64,000 nt of DNA from Neobacillus dielmonensis (GTDB taxonomy: Bacteria; Bacillota; Bacilli; Bacillales; Cytobacillaceae), in contig NZ_HG942078.1 in NCBI RefSeq assembly GCF_000612665.1, forward strand, positions 34,004 to 98,003, written 5' to 3'. Below, in pieces: positions 27,563 through 36,891 of the stretch (its first letter is position 1; each line of letters opens with the position of its first letter). Both the position numbers and the translations under genes were made by a program. The notes under the pieces were generated by a model. That model saw nothing but the letters and a program-made list of their open reading frames with translations, was not told the origin of the DNA and made no database searches.

Positions 27563-28831
27563 ATGTTCGGTATACTGAAAAGAATGTTTGAAAAAAAGCC
27601 TCCAGAAAATACAAGATTGCCATACTATGATATCGTCTGCCCTTACTGCTTTTCCAAGTTTCATCATGAGGAAGTTGTTTTCCGTGCAGCACACCATCGT
27701 GATGATGATGAAACGCTGGCCCTTCAGGAAGATGAAAAGCTAAACAATTACAGAGCAAAGTTTGGTCTGGCACCAATCGATGAGCTTGAGGCGATTATTG
27801 ATCCTTCAACCATAAATGAAGAAAATAAGATTTACTCTGACCACGTTTTGATGGGTGTATCCGATCGTTATGCCGTTGTCACGAAAAATCGTCTTTGCCC
27901 TAGCTGCCACAATGAGCTTCCTGTTACAGCGGGTAAATATCCCAGCAATATTGTTTCAGTTGTCGGAGCTACTTCTGTCGGAAAATCTGTTTATATTACA
28001 TCACTTATTCATACGCTGCAGCGTGTGACAGCAAACAATTTTAATGCGGCTTGTCTGCCGCTGAACAATTCGATTAGCAAAAAATTTCGGGACGAATATG
28101 AAATTCCGCTGTTTGAACAAGGCAATCTGCTAGAAGCAACGGCTGTGACCAAACGGCAGGAACCGTTTATCTTTCAATTTGTGTTTAAAGATGAGCATAA
28201 GGCTCCGCTGACACTTGTATTTTTTGATGTCGCCGGTGAAGGTATGACCGAAAAAGAATATCTGCAGATACATGCTCCGCATATCAAAAATTCAGCTGGC
28301 ATTTTATTCTTGGTCGATCCGATGCAGATTCGTGCCATTCGTGAAAAATTAATCCATCAGATGGGTGATAATCCAGGGAAAATTGTTGGCTTGGCATCGG
28401 AGCCTCGCGATGTAGTCATCTCCTTATTTGAAGATTTCATCGCTCACCAAGAAAATAGTAAAACCGACATCCCGACAGCAGTTGTCTTAACCAAGAGTGA
28501 TTTACTAAATGCGTTAAGCTCTGATGATGGTGAATATATCCGTTCCAATAGCAATGTGTTCCACAATGTCATTCATAAAGGCCATCTAAATCTTGATGAA
28601 TATGAAAATATCAATGGTGAAGTTAGAAGATTCCTAACAAAGGTAGATATTCCATTTGTGGATTCCATTGATGTCTACTTCAGAGATGCTTCTTACTTCG
28701 CAATTTCCGCTTTAGGAAGCAATCCAGTTGGCCAGCAGGTAAGCGGGATTATCAGTCCAATTCGGGTAGATGAACCGTTCATTTGGCTGCTATACAAGCT
28801 TGGATACATCGAAGGGAGACATGAGCAATGA
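27563..28831 (+). CDS. Zinc-ribbon P-loop GTPase, DO-GTPase-like (island)
   Basis: 422 residues. A split zinc ribbon uses C26-C29 and C112-C115. A P-loop GATSVGKS (135-142), a Walker-B/G3-like DVAGEG (222-227) and a TKSD G4 motif (310-313) show a TRAFAC-type GTPase. This arrangement, with the GAP1-like protein encoded immediately after it, matches the DO-GTPase/GAP1 pairs described by comparative genomics in prokaryotic conflict systems (from memory). The ribosome site is AGGAGAG. The stop overlaps the next start by 4 bp, so both proteins are likely made in fixed ratio. It could act as the switch that licenses the tubulin-like polymer or the stator (inference). Confidence 0.8.
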   Translation: MFGILKRMFEKKPPENTRLPYYDIVCPYCFSKFHHEEVVFRAAHHRDDDETLALQEDEKLNNYRAKFGLAPIDELEAIIDPSTINEENKIYSDHVLMGVSDRYAVVTKNRLCPSCHNELPVTAGKYPSNIVSVVGATSVGKSVYITSLIHTLQRVTANNFNAACLPLNNSISKKFRDEYEIPLFEQGNLLEATAVTKRQEPFIFQFVFKDEHKAPLTLVFFDVAGEGMTEKEYLQIHAPHIKNSAGILFLVDPMQIRAIREKLIHQMGDNPGKIVGLASEPRDVVISLFEDFIAHQENSKTDIPTAVVLTKSDLLNALSSDDGEYIRSNSNVFHNVIHKGHLNLDEYENINGEVRRFLTKVDIPFVDSIDVYFRDASYFAISALGSNPVGQQVSGIISPIRVDEPFIWLLYKLGYIEGRHEQ

Positions 28832-31629
28832 GCGGGAAAGTTCAACAACAGCTTTATACACGGGAGCGGGGCGGCATCTTTTCCACCACAGATGGATATG
28901 ACACCATCGCGATTTCCGAGGGTCTCCAGCCTTCGTTTGTAAAAAAATACTTACATCCGTTTTGTATCTATCAAGCGCCAAGAGCGTTAACAACTCGCGG
29001 GGAAAAAGACGCTTCTGCCTATCCGGAGGCTGTCACCTTATTTCAACCGGAAACTGGTGACCTTGTTATTGGGCAAGCCGTTTTCGTACCGGCCGATTTT
29101 ACCGGCCAGCGCAGCACTTATTTTATGCACAACTATATCATTCCCGAGGTTCGGAAGGAAGAATGGATCAAACAGCCTGAAAAGCTGTTTCAACTAAACG
29201 GCTATCAAACTTCCTTTAATATGGAACAGGGAAAAACGTTGCCTGAACTTAAGACGGTTAGTTATGGAACAGAGGATGTTCTCACTAAGAAAGAGGAGCT
29301 GCTGGCGGAATTAGGCATTAATGAAGACGACTTTAGGCAGCTGCTTTTCGCTGTGTTAACCTCCGTCTCTGGGAAAAAGAAAGTGTTTATCTCCTTGAAT
29401 GTTCCATTGCTGGATTATTCGAAGGCTGCGCTAAAACTGTTGGAATTGCTCTACCTTTACTTGCCGTATGCCCACCGCCGAAAATTGGGGGCGATGACGT
29501 TCACAAGCGATCCAGAGGGCAAAAACTATATCCACGTCATGTTTTATGAGCCAGGCACGTTAAACACAGCGGACCGTTCGATTGAAAAACAATTTATTTT
29601 TGATTTTCCGAACAATCGGATTTCCGGTGTTGATATACTTGGTCAAAAGCATGAGTATCTGGATTTTGCGCTTGAGCGCTTTGCACAATCCAAGCGAATG
29701 GACGACTTCTTTGAGTTTGCCGAGACCGCCTTGTCAGGTCTGCCTGAAGAACAAAGGCTTGATCTATCATGCTACTATCATTTGACTGACCTGTATTTAA
29801 CCTTAAATGGCAGCGATGCCTCTATTTATGAAAAAAATAAGGTTGGTTTTTTAAATGGACTTGTTAAATTTTTGCAGGTGAACAGTGATGAGAAATTGCC
29901 TTTGGTGAAGCTGTTTGTCAAAATTCTGACTGAGGAAAAATATGTACGGGATTCGAGCATGGCGCTAGAGTATATCCGTTCTGTGGTGGCTATAAATAAA
30001 ATCGTCCGAAGCGATGTGGCCCATTCTTTTATCCTTGATACACTCGAAAATTTCCAGAACGATCCACTGTTTTATGCTCTCTGGAAAATTGTTGAACAGG
30101 ACAAGCCTACCAATGAGACCATTATTACTTTTATTAGTGAGCACATATATTATGAAGGCCTATTAAAACAACACCTGGAAGAACAATTAAGACCATTCAC
30201 TCATATCAAAGAGGTTCTAAGCCAAGTAAAAACTCAATTGGGCTTGCCGATTCTGCTGGATTTGGAAATGTTTCATTCAATTACCATAAATAAAGTATAT
30301 GAAACCATTAAAACCGGGCGGAATGCTTTCGATGGAGTAGTTGCCGTTACTGAATTTACTAGTAATACGTTAAATCCGAAGTTTACCAGCCTCAAAGCAG
30401 AAATGGTCAAGGCTGCCAAACTTGCCCTACTAGGTTCAATACAGTTAAATAAGTTGAGCATCGATGAGATCCTCAAGTTCGGAAAAATTTTTCCGAATGA
30501 TGTTAGGGTCAAAGATGAGCAATCTATGCGGAATTATTTTGTCACTATTACCTTATATAAGTTACTCAGCAATCCATCGCAAGCTGCTTATGTGAGCTTG
30601 AATTCTTTGGGAAGGGCTGACCGTGAACTATTAAGAGACACGCTTAAGGAATTGTTAACCAAGGTTACCCCTGATCAATTTCCGGTCTTCATCATCGCCT
30701 TTAGTACGGATACAGGGGAAGTTGATTATCGCGGTATAATCAAACATCTTGTTCAGTTCTGTGATGAGAAAACATTCGTAGCATTTATTAGGATGAACAC
30801 AAAATGGCTAGTAAATAAGCAATACAAAACCGAATTAAAAAATTATTTGATTAATCATCCCCAGTCGTTATGGAAAAATAAATCCTTCCGTAATCAATTA
30901 AAGGACATTCCGAATGGAAGCCTTAAAAAGCTGTTGAAAGAAGTTGAAACCGAAACAGCCAGCCCAATTGTGAAGTTTTTCAAGAAAAATGGGATAAAGC
31001 TGTTGTTGTCCTTACTTGCTGTTGGAATTGTCGGTGGTGGAGCATGGTTCGGAGTTGACCACTTCTTGGGCAAGAATCCAAAACCTGTTGCCAGTGAGAA
31101 CAAAAACAAAAAAGAAACTAGTGATTCTGCTAAGCAGACCATTCAGAAAATAAGTCTAGATTCCTTTTTAAAATGGGATTTTGCCGAACCGGAAAAGCCA
31201 CTGGAAGTCAAACTTGGCAAGCAGTCCAGACAAATCAAATTTTCATTGGATAAAAGCGGTCTTAGGGGCCTATTAATTCTAGACGACAAGGAACCATGGG
31301 AATTCCCATTATCGACCACTGATTTTAAAACGAGTCTAGTTGAGAGTGACGGTTCTTTGAAGCCCGGATACTCCATTTATATCAAGGAACATAATTTTGG
31401 TCAGAAAAATGAGACTGGTAAGTTAGTCATTGCAGTAAGTGACAGAAAATCAGAATCTTATGTTTGGGTATATAAAGAACCTAGTAATAATACCAATAGT
31501 GACCCACTAGAACTCGTGAAGTCATTTAAAGGAACAAGTGATGTACAATTGGAGGGTAATAAACTGATTCTTTCTCCCTCCGATAGTTACGAGTACCCTT
31601 TTGTGGAACAGGCAAGCAGTAATAAATAA
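28828..31629 (+). CDS. GTPase-associated protein 1 (GAP1)-like membrane protein (island)
   Basis: 933 residues. The N-terminus reads QQLYTRERGGIFSTTDGYDTIAISEGL-type (residues 5-30), the start I associate with the GAP1 N-terminal domain. About 700 cytoplasmic residues, mostly helical and unannotated, lead to one membrane span (about 722-745, LLLSLLAVGIVGGGAWFGV) and an extracytoplasmic beta domain of about 180 residues with a Lys/Ser-rich linker. It overlaps the GTPase gene by 4 bp. The membrane anchor fixes the GTPase module at the envelope. Last gene of the plus operon, ending at a bidirectional terminator. Confidence 0.75.
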   Translation: MSGKVQQQLYTRERGGIFSTTDGYDTIAISEGLQPSFVKKYLHPFCIYQAPRALTTRGEKDASAYPEAVTLFQPETGDLVIGQAVFVPADFTGQRSTYFMHNYIIPEVRKEEWIKQPEKLFQLNGYQTSFNMEQGKTLPELKTVSYGTEDVLTKKEELLAELGINEDDFRQLLFAVLTSVSGKKKVFISLNVPLLDYSKAALKLLELLYLYLPYAHRRKLGAMTFTSDPEGKNYIHVMFYEPGTLNTADRSIEKQFIFDFPNNRISGVDILGQKHEYLDFALERFAQSKRMDDFFEFAETALSGLPEEQRLDLSCYYHLTDLYLTLNGSDASIYEKNKVGFLNGLVKFLQVNSDEKLPLVKLFVKILTEEKYVRDSSMALEYIRSVVAINKIVRSDVAHSFILDTLENFQNDPLFYALWKIVEQDKPTNETIITFISEHIYYEGLLKQHLEEQLRPFTHIKEVLSQVKTQLGLPILLDLEMFHSITINKVYETIKTGRNAFDGVVAVTEFTSNTLNPKFTSLKAEMVKAAKLALLGSIQLNKLSIDEILKFGKIFPNDVRVKDEQSMRNYFVTITLYKLLSNPSQAAYVSLNSLGRADRELLRDTLKELLTKVTPDQFPVFIIAFSTDTGEVDYRGIIKHLVQFCDEKTFVAFIRMNTKWLVNKQYKTELKNYLINHPQSLWKNKSFRNQLKDIPNGSLKKLLKEVETETASPIVKFFKKNGIKLLLSLLAVGIVGGGAWFGVDHFLGKNPKPVASENKNKKETSDSAKQTIQKISLDSFLKWDFAEPEKPLEVKLGKQSRQIKFSLDKSGLRGLLILDDKEPWEFPLSTTDFKTSLVESDGSLKPGYSIYIKEHNFGQKNETGKLVIAVSDRKSESYVWVYKEPSNNTNSDPLELVKSFKGTSDVQLEGNKLILSPSDSYEYPFVEQASSNK

Positions 31630-31631
31630 TG

Positions 31632-31688
31632 ATAAAGGGAACCAAGAAAGCAGCAAGATACGCTGCTTCTTGATTCCCTTTATTTTTT
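31632..31688. terminator. Bidirectional terminator where the two island operons converge
   Basis: A long stem of about 20 bp with one bulge (31634-31654 with 31662-31681) is followed on the plus strand by TATTTTTT. The minus-strand pseudokinase stop codon (31680-31682) lies inside the stem, so one hairpin ends both operons. Confidence 0.9.
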
Positions 31689-33428
31689 CACACGTGCTGT
31701 AAACGTCGGAAATGGATGGTCGACATTTAGTTCTGGTCCTCCAACCGCTTCAAGAACGAAATGAAATTCCCCTGGTGTGTCAAATTCCACATAATTCCCA
31801 TGATCGAGCAAATAGGCATTGGCTAAAGACAAGCTGCCCGTTGTGTACACATCGGTATAAATCGAAATCTCACCTTGATCAAATTTCCGTTTTGCTTCAT
31901 TATTTGCTGGGATGAAGGCTAATTTATCCCCCACTTTAACTGTTATCTCTTTGTCATTTACAGGGATGACAGCCCCAGAAGCATCGATATCAAACAGGAA
32001 CGTTTGCGCATCGGCAGGAGCCGACTCACTTCTCGATTTTTCCTCCAGGCTAAACTGGCCATTTGACAGCGATAAGTTTTTTACCCCGATGTCCATTACT
32101 GTTATCACGTCATTCTGCTTCTTAATTCCAAAGCCTGGCCCTGTCCAAACCTGTTCAGCACTTCCTCCTGGCTGAATCATTAAGCCATAAATTGAAGCTA
32201 TTCCTAACGATCCATTATCAGGCAAATCAAATACTAACAGTCCCTTTTGCTGGTCAGACTGAGTAATGGTCAAAAACGACTGGATATAATCCGTGGGCTC
32301 TGCCAAAAAACTTGCATATTCGGATGACTCCCACACCTTCGTCATGCTGCCATTGGCTTCCGTTAAAATTCCAATTTTCACGACACCTGATAAATCATCA
32401 CGTTTTTGTGCAGCGGCCACTAGTGTATATGGAGTCCCAGCTAGTTTGATTGATTCCCCTTTTATTAGCTGCCATCCTGGAAATAATTCAGCAAACTGGC
32501 TCAAGTCGAATGATGGTCCATTTTTTGGGGCTTCGGCTTTTTGGGCCGACATCGTTGTGGTGTTTTTGGCGGCAGCCGGTGTTTTCACCGTGTTTCCGTT
32601 CGCTTTCTTAACTGCAGAATCATTCAATCCTAGTGCCCAAATGGAACCCATGACGATCATTAACAATACAGTAGCGGGCACAAGCCATTTGAGCAGTGAA
32701 TTTTGTTTTGGACTGTTTTCAGGAGATGCTTGAAAGGGTATAGGAACCGGTTCCTTCCTTTCATCTTTTGTTTGCTGGACCTTAGCCGGTTCCCCAAAGA
32801 CCTTGTTGGCTGTTACTCCCTTGTTCACTAATCCTGGCTTAGGAAACGCCAGTTTTGAAAGGGCCCACTCCTGAAGATCTTCAATGGTTTCAAAACCAAT
32901 CCCCTCAAAGTAGGAATTATTGATTTTGGAATGGTTTCTTAAAAGAGTAATCAGTTGATTGATATCATCCTGAAAGGTAAGCTTAGTCTCAGGATATAAA
33001 ACTGACCTCTCACCGGCACCGTATAAAGTGAGACCCCCGCTTTCTTTAATCCAAATATGAAACCTAGAAATTTTTCCATGGACAATGTTGTTTTGATGCA
33101 AATGAATAAAGGCCTCTAGCAGCTGGTCAATTTGACTTCCTGTTAGGATTTGTCCTTTTTCTAATAAGTTTCCTTCACTCCCGCCCAAAACAGCATAGGT
33201 GCTGTCATCTAGCTCATCAATCCGCTTTACAGAAGGCAGGTACTTATAGTTGGTAATCTTATTGCCATAAAAGCGGTATAAATCCTTCCACGAATCCCGG
33301 AAAGCAAGCTTATTCAACTGCCTTATTAGTGTGATTTCACCGCTGCTTGTATCTTCTGCTTGGTAAACCGTTAGATGTTCACTGGTATAAAGTTCTTTCA
33401 TTGTTCTATATTGGTTAATGTCAGCCAT
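31680..33428 (-). CDS. Membrane-anchored pseudokinase (island)
   Basis: 582 residues. The first 200 form a protein-kinase-like fold: VYQAEDTSSGEITLIRQL (21-38) stands for the VAIK strand with Arg instead of Lys, HGKISRFH (117-124) replaces the HRDxKxxN catalytic loop, and LYGAGE (135-140) replaces DFG. All catalytic residues are lost, so phosphotransfer is unlikely. A linker, one membrane span (WLVPATVLLMIVMGSIWALG, about 250-270) and an extracytoplasmic beta-rich region of about 300 residues follow. Start chosen at ATG 8 nt after GGGAG. Third gene of the ZorAB-like operon. It probably senses or scaffolds across the membrane (inference). Confidence 0.8.
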   Translation of the reverse strand: MADINQYRTMKELYTSEHLTVYQAEDTSSGEITLIRQLNKLAFRDSWKDLYRFYGNKITNYKYLPSVKRIDELDDSTYAVLGGSEGNLLEKGQILTGSQIDQLLEAFIHLHQNNIVHGKISRFHIWIKESGGLTLYGAGERSVLYPETKLTFQDDINQLITLLRNHSKINNSYFEGIGFETIEDLQEWALSKLAFPKPGLVNKGVTANKVFGEPAKVQQTKDERKEPVPIPFQASPENSPKQNSLLKWLVPATVLLMIVMGSIWALGLNDSAVKKANGNTVKTPAAAKNTTTMSAQKAEAPKNGPSFDLSQFAELFPGWQLIKGESIKLAGTPYTLVAAAQKRDDLSGVVKIGILTEANGSMTKVWESSEYASFLAEPTDYIQSFLTITQSDQQKGLLVFDLPDNGSLGIASIYGLMIQPGGSAEQVWTGPGFGIKKQNDVITVMDIGVKNLSLSNGQFSLEEKSRSESAPADAQTFLFDIDASGAVIPVNDKEITVKVGDKLAFIPANNEAKRKFDQGEISIYTDVYTTGSLSLANAYLLDHGNYVEFDTPGEFHFVLEAVGGPELNVDHPFPTFTARVKK

Positions 33429-33454
33429 TTTCACAGCTCCCTGACAAACTTGAA

Positions 33455-34189
33455 TTAGTTGGTTGCGGTTCCTTCAGAACTGTTTTTCAGTCTGAATTTA
33501 AATTCTACCCGTCTTGACTGGTTACGGTCCACTTGTCCATTTACCATTTTTAATTGGCTTTCTGACCGGCCATTGGCGGTGATATTTTTCGTTACTTGGT
33601 CCTTGTAAGGAAAGTCTCCGAATTCATCACTTAAAATGTATTTGACCACACTGAAAGCCCGGCGTTGGGACAAATCCAGGTTATACATATAGTCGCCTTT
33701 ATCGTCCGTGTGTCCTTCAACCACAACCTCTGCGATATGATCCTTATATTTGCCGTAGAGGGTGGCAAAGTAAATAGGGATAAACTGGTGCAGCATCTGC
33801 TGAAATTCAGGCTTAATGACATCCTGCCCTTCTTCAAAAAGTAAATCATTGCTAAACTTAATCGCCCCGGTATCCTTATCGATGGATATCGCGAGATTTT
33901 GCTTTTTAAACTCTTGGTCCAAATCATTGACAATGTCTTTCTGAATATAGGATAACATCTCAATCTGTTTTTCTTTTTCGGCGATTTGTTTTGCCTGCCT
34001 GTCGATTTCAATCTGGCTTGCCTTCACTTTTTCCTGCATGGCTTTTGTTTCTTTGTTGATGCTGATTATAACCGCCACAAATATAATCAGAATTACCAGC
34101 AGAATCGTTGATAGTAAATCGGTAAACGTCGGCCAGAAATTGGATTCCTCGTCCCGTCCCGTTATGAGTCTTCTATAGTTTTCTTTCAT
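33455..34189 (-). CDS. ZorB/MotB-like stator subunit with OmpA peptidoglycan-binding domain (island)
   Basis: 244 residues. A short cytoplasmic N-terminus leads into one membrane span (about 22-43) carrying D24 in WPTFTDLLSTILL, the position of the conserved proton-carrying Asp in ZorB and MotB. A coiled-coil (about 45-90) and an OmpA-like domain follow, with VVVEGHTDD (155-163), NLDLSQRRA (170-178) and NQSRRVEF (223-230), which bind peptidoglycan. Start at ATG 34189; the longer TTG frame has no ribosome site. It lies directly downstream of the ZorA-like gene. It should anchor an ion-driven rotary stator to the wall. Confidence 0.88.
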   Translation of the reverse strand: MKENYRRLITGRDEESNFWPTFTDLLSTILLVILIIFVAVIISINKETKAMQEKVKASQIEIDRQAKQIAEKEKQIEMLSYIQKDIVNDLDQEFKKQNLAISIDKDTGAIKFSNDLLFEEGQDVIKPEFQQMLHQFIPIYFATLYGKYKDHIAEVVVEGHTDDKGDYMYNLDLSQRRAFSVVKYILSDEFGDFPYKDQVTKNITANGRSESQLKMVNGQVDRNQSRRVEFKFRLKNSSEGTATN

Positions 34190-34264
34190 GACCTTCCATC
34201 CACTTCCTCTTTGATTCAATGATTAACATTCACTTTTGCTTCCATCGGAAAGGACTTCCGGCAT

Positions 34265-35932
34265 TTATCCATTCACAACAGGCTCTTTTTCAGCTTGTTG
34301 AGGCATGGGCTGGTTTAGTTTATCTATCAGCCTATTTGTCGTGTTGGTCAGCTCATCTACACTGGTTTGCAACGAGGAATCGGAATAAGCCATGTTCCCC
34401 AATTGTTTTGACAATTCACCTGTTTCCTCCTTATATTGCTGGAGTGTTTTGGTCAACATGTCTGCCTGGGTTTGCAGTGCCGCATAGTTCTGCTGGATTA
34501 ATTTTTTCATATCCTCGGAGATTGATTGAGTTATAAGTTTTGATTGGCTATGGAAAGTGTCACTATTCTGTTTCATCAATCTTTCTAATTCTTGTGATAT
34601 TGCTTCAAACCATTGATTCGTTGTGAAGTAATTCTCCAACGTATTGACGGCAACCATAAATGAGTCATTTACCTTACTGTTTTGGTCATTCAGATCATGA
34701 AGCTGCTTTAGCAGACTTGCCTGGTTTTTTTCCATCTGTTTATGAATTGCCCCGGCAAGTTCTGTATTGAATTCGCCTTGCGACTGGCTTTGAGCAGCAA
34801 TTTGTGAGATTTGCCCAGCGGTGTTCTGAAAAAATTCATGCATTTCAGTGTAAGAATGTTGTACCGCCTGCTGGACGTTGGCAAACAGCGTTTCCTGTAA
34901 TTTCTGCACTTTTTCATTGCTTTTGACAATGCCATCCATATTTCTAGATTGGTAACCGGCAAATGACTTTAATTCGACTATGGTTTGCTCAAAAGACTCT
35001 TTCATGGCGTGATAATATTCATCTTGATTTTGAAAGTAATCAAATAGTTTGGAAAAGTCATCATGGATTAGGTTTGCTTTTTTATTAAACGCTTTGGTAA
35101 TGACTTTCATATCGCCAAACAGGCCGCTAACGGCAGTTGTGTTTTGCTGAAATTCATTATTAAAGGCGTTGAGATTATCTGTAGCAGTTTTGAATTCCTT
35201 TGCTATACCGGCAACATCTAAGAAGGCTCGTCCCATGTTAAAAATCGCCTCTTTGACTTCACCAAGCGCCTCCACGACATAGTAATCCGCCGTCTTTTGG
35301 TCCTTTTGGGTAATATAGTTTTCTATTTTTAACATGACCTGCACAAGCAGGTGCTCCGAGTTTCTAATTTTTGAATGGAGATTGATGGCAATTGAGAACA
35401 GAATCCCGCCGATACTTGTAAAGAAGGCAGTGTGAACCCCCGACAAAATATTTAAGATCGACTTATCGATATTCTCCGGGTTGATGGCTGCAAGGGAGAA
35501 CACCAATCCGACAAATGTTCCCAGAACCCCGACAAGAATCGAAATGGAAGCATACGTATGAATCAACTTCATTCGCTGCACAATATTGGTATTGTTATGG
35601 ATGGTATATTCGGACATAAACATCTCAATGAAGGATGAAATATTGAGCTGTGCCTTGGTGGTTTCTTTTTTGGTAATGTATTCTCTCCAAACATTTGAAG
35701 CAATTTGGTTCGTCTCAGGATTTTTTGTCAGGTCCTCGTCCTGTTGTTTAAGATATGAAAATATAAAATGATTGCTGTTGATGGAGAAATTAGCAATAGT
35801 CCCGAGAACGAGATAGACTGTTAGAACAATAACTTCGTTTGAACCAAATTTTGAAATTCCTCCGATTAAATAGTAAATCAAAAGTAACACAGCTGGAGAA
35901 TACGTTAAAACTGGCAGCAAGCTTTTCTTCAT
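34265..35932 (-). CDS. ZorA/MotA-like stator subunit with long cytoplasmic tail (island)
   Basis: 555 residues. Four hydrophobic segments in the first 190 (about 5-25, 32-50, 125-150, 165-185) include the MotA/ExbB-type GVLGTFVGL (135-143) and FTSIGG (171-176). A tail of about 360 residues is almost entirely helical and rich in Gln, Lys and Asn, predicted coiled-coil. That is the architecture of ZorA in the Zorya phage-defence system, where the tail projects into the cytoplasm. Start set at ATG 35932, 13 nt after AGGAG; a TTG at 35983 has a closer AGGAA and is possible. First gene of its operon. MotA relatives without such tails (MotA, TolQ, ExbB) fit less well. Confidence 0.85.
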   Translation of the reverse strand: MKKSLLPVLTYSPAVLLLIYYLIGGISKFGSNEVIVLTVYLVLGTIANFSINSNHFIFSYLKQQDEDLTKNPETNQIASNVWREYITKKETTKAQLNISSFIEMFMSEYTIHNNTNIVQRMKLIHTYASISILVGVLGTFVGLVFSLAAINPENIDKSILNILSGVHTAFFTSIGGILFSIAINLHSKIRNSEHLLVQVMLKIENYITQKDQKTADYYVVEALGEVKEAIFNMGRAFLDVAGIAKEFKTATDNLNAFNNEFQQNTTAVSGLFGDMKVITKAFNKKANLIHDDFSKLFDYFQNQDEYYHAMKESFEQTIVELKSFAGYQSRNMDGIVKSNEKVQKLQETLFANVQQAVQHSYTEMHEFFQNTAGQISQIAAQSQSQGEFNTELAGAIHKQMEKNQASLLKQLHDLNDQNSKVNDSFMVAVNTLENYFTTNQWFEAISQELERLMKQNSDTFHSQSKLITQSISEDMKKLIQQNYAALQTQADMLTKTLQQYKEETGELSKQLGNMAYSDSSLQTSVDELTNTTNRLIDKLNQPMPQQAEKEPVVNG

Positions 35933-35983
35933 CTTGTTTGTCCCACTCCTAAATAATTTGAAGAACTTTGTCAAATTAAACAA

Positions 35984-36175
35984 AATTTCCTATGCTAATT
36001 GTATCAGAATAAATACATTTATAGGTAAATATCTTAGTGCCTTTTCTTTCCTTTTTCTTTGTCAATGGAGGTTCGGGTTCCCAAATAAGACATCAGCCAC
36101 TTCTAATTTGCTCTAAAATATTTTCAATATTATGATAAAATGAATAAAAGTGAATTGGTATCGGAGTTGAATGGA
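35984..36175. promoter_or_regulatory. Divergent region between island and lysE-type gene
   Basis: On the minus strand a TACAAT preceded by TG one base upstream (an extended -10, around 36000) lies upstream of the ZorA-like gene; its -35 is poor. Nothing else is recognised. Confidence 0.3.
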
Positions 36176-36802
36176 ATGATTTCATTTATTTTAGTGGTAC
36201 TAATACTGTTTTTAATTCCAGGTCCTGCCGTCTTATTAACGGTAACTCAGACCGCTAAGGGCGGCCTAAAATCAGGAATTATCACCGGTATTGGGATTGC
36301 GGTGGGTGATTTGCTCCATACCCTCGCAGCCGTTCTGGGGCTCTCTGCGATTCTCATGACATCCTCTTTTGCCTTTGAAGTCGTGAAATACTTGGGTGCC
36401 GCTTATTTAATTTTTATTGGCATAAAGTCATTTTTTGAAAAAGCTAAAGGAAACGCAAAAACTGTCGTAGAGGCAAAAAAAGACTCAGCATCTGCCGCAT
36501 CCTTCCGGCATGCTTTGCTGGTTGAACTGTTGAACCCCAAAACGGCCCTATTTTTTTTGGCTTTTTTACCACAGTTCGCAACTCATAACGGTACGCCGAT
36601 GGTCCTTCAATTGCTGCTCTTGGGACTGACCTTTGTCGCCATGAGTATTGTATACACCACGCTATTGGCCATTCTGACAAGCTCGATTGGGCGGAGGCTT
36701 TTCACCAATGAAAGAAGTCGATTATCACACTTAAAGGGCAAACTCGCAGGAACCATTTACATTGGGCTTGGACTGCAGCTTATGCTTCAAGGCCAGAAAT
36801 AA
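36176..36802 (+). CDS. LysE/RhtB family amino-acid exporter
   Basis: 208 residues with six membrane spans. The N-terminus IPGPAVLLTVTQTAKGGLKSG is the LysE/RhtB signature, and LLNPKTALFFLAFLPQF is the conserved central motif. The family exports amino acids and related metabolites. I start at the ATG after GGAG (36176); an upstream ATG at 36140 adds 12 residues. It ends at a strong terminator. It is outside the island by function, and marks its right edge. Confidence 0.88.
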   Translation: MISFILVVLILFLIPGPAVLLTVTQTAKGGLKSGIITGIGIAVGDLLHTLAAVLGLSAILMTSSFAFEVVKYLGAAYLIFIGIKSFFEKAKGNAKTVVEAKKDSASAASFRHALLVELLNPKTALFFLAFLPQFATHNGTPMVLQLLLLGLTFVAMSIVYTTLLAILTSSIGRRLFTNERSRLSHLKGKLAGTIYIGLGLQLMLQGQK

Positions 36803-36810
36803 TTTTGCGC

Positions 36811-36847
36811 AAAAAAATGCAAAGGAGCGTTTCCCTTTGCATTTTTT
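36811..36847 (+). terminator. lysE-type gene terminator
   Basis: A 14-bp stem (around 36812-36825 with 36834-36847) with 8-nt loop and T-tract follows the exporter gene; the A-rich other side would also serve the minus strand. Confidence 0.88.
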
Positions 36848-36891
36848 AATAATGACTATGCTTTTGTGAATCCGAAATCTTCTTGCAACAT

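Noticed and set aside
33455..35932. Canonical Zorya type I, II or III system
   Set aside because: The stator pair fits, but none of the diagnostic ZorC, ZorD, ZorE or ZorF/G effectors is encoded nearby.
33455..35932. Flagellar MotA/MotB
   Set aside because: The MotA-like protein has a ~360-residue coiled tail, and no flagellar gene is in the window.
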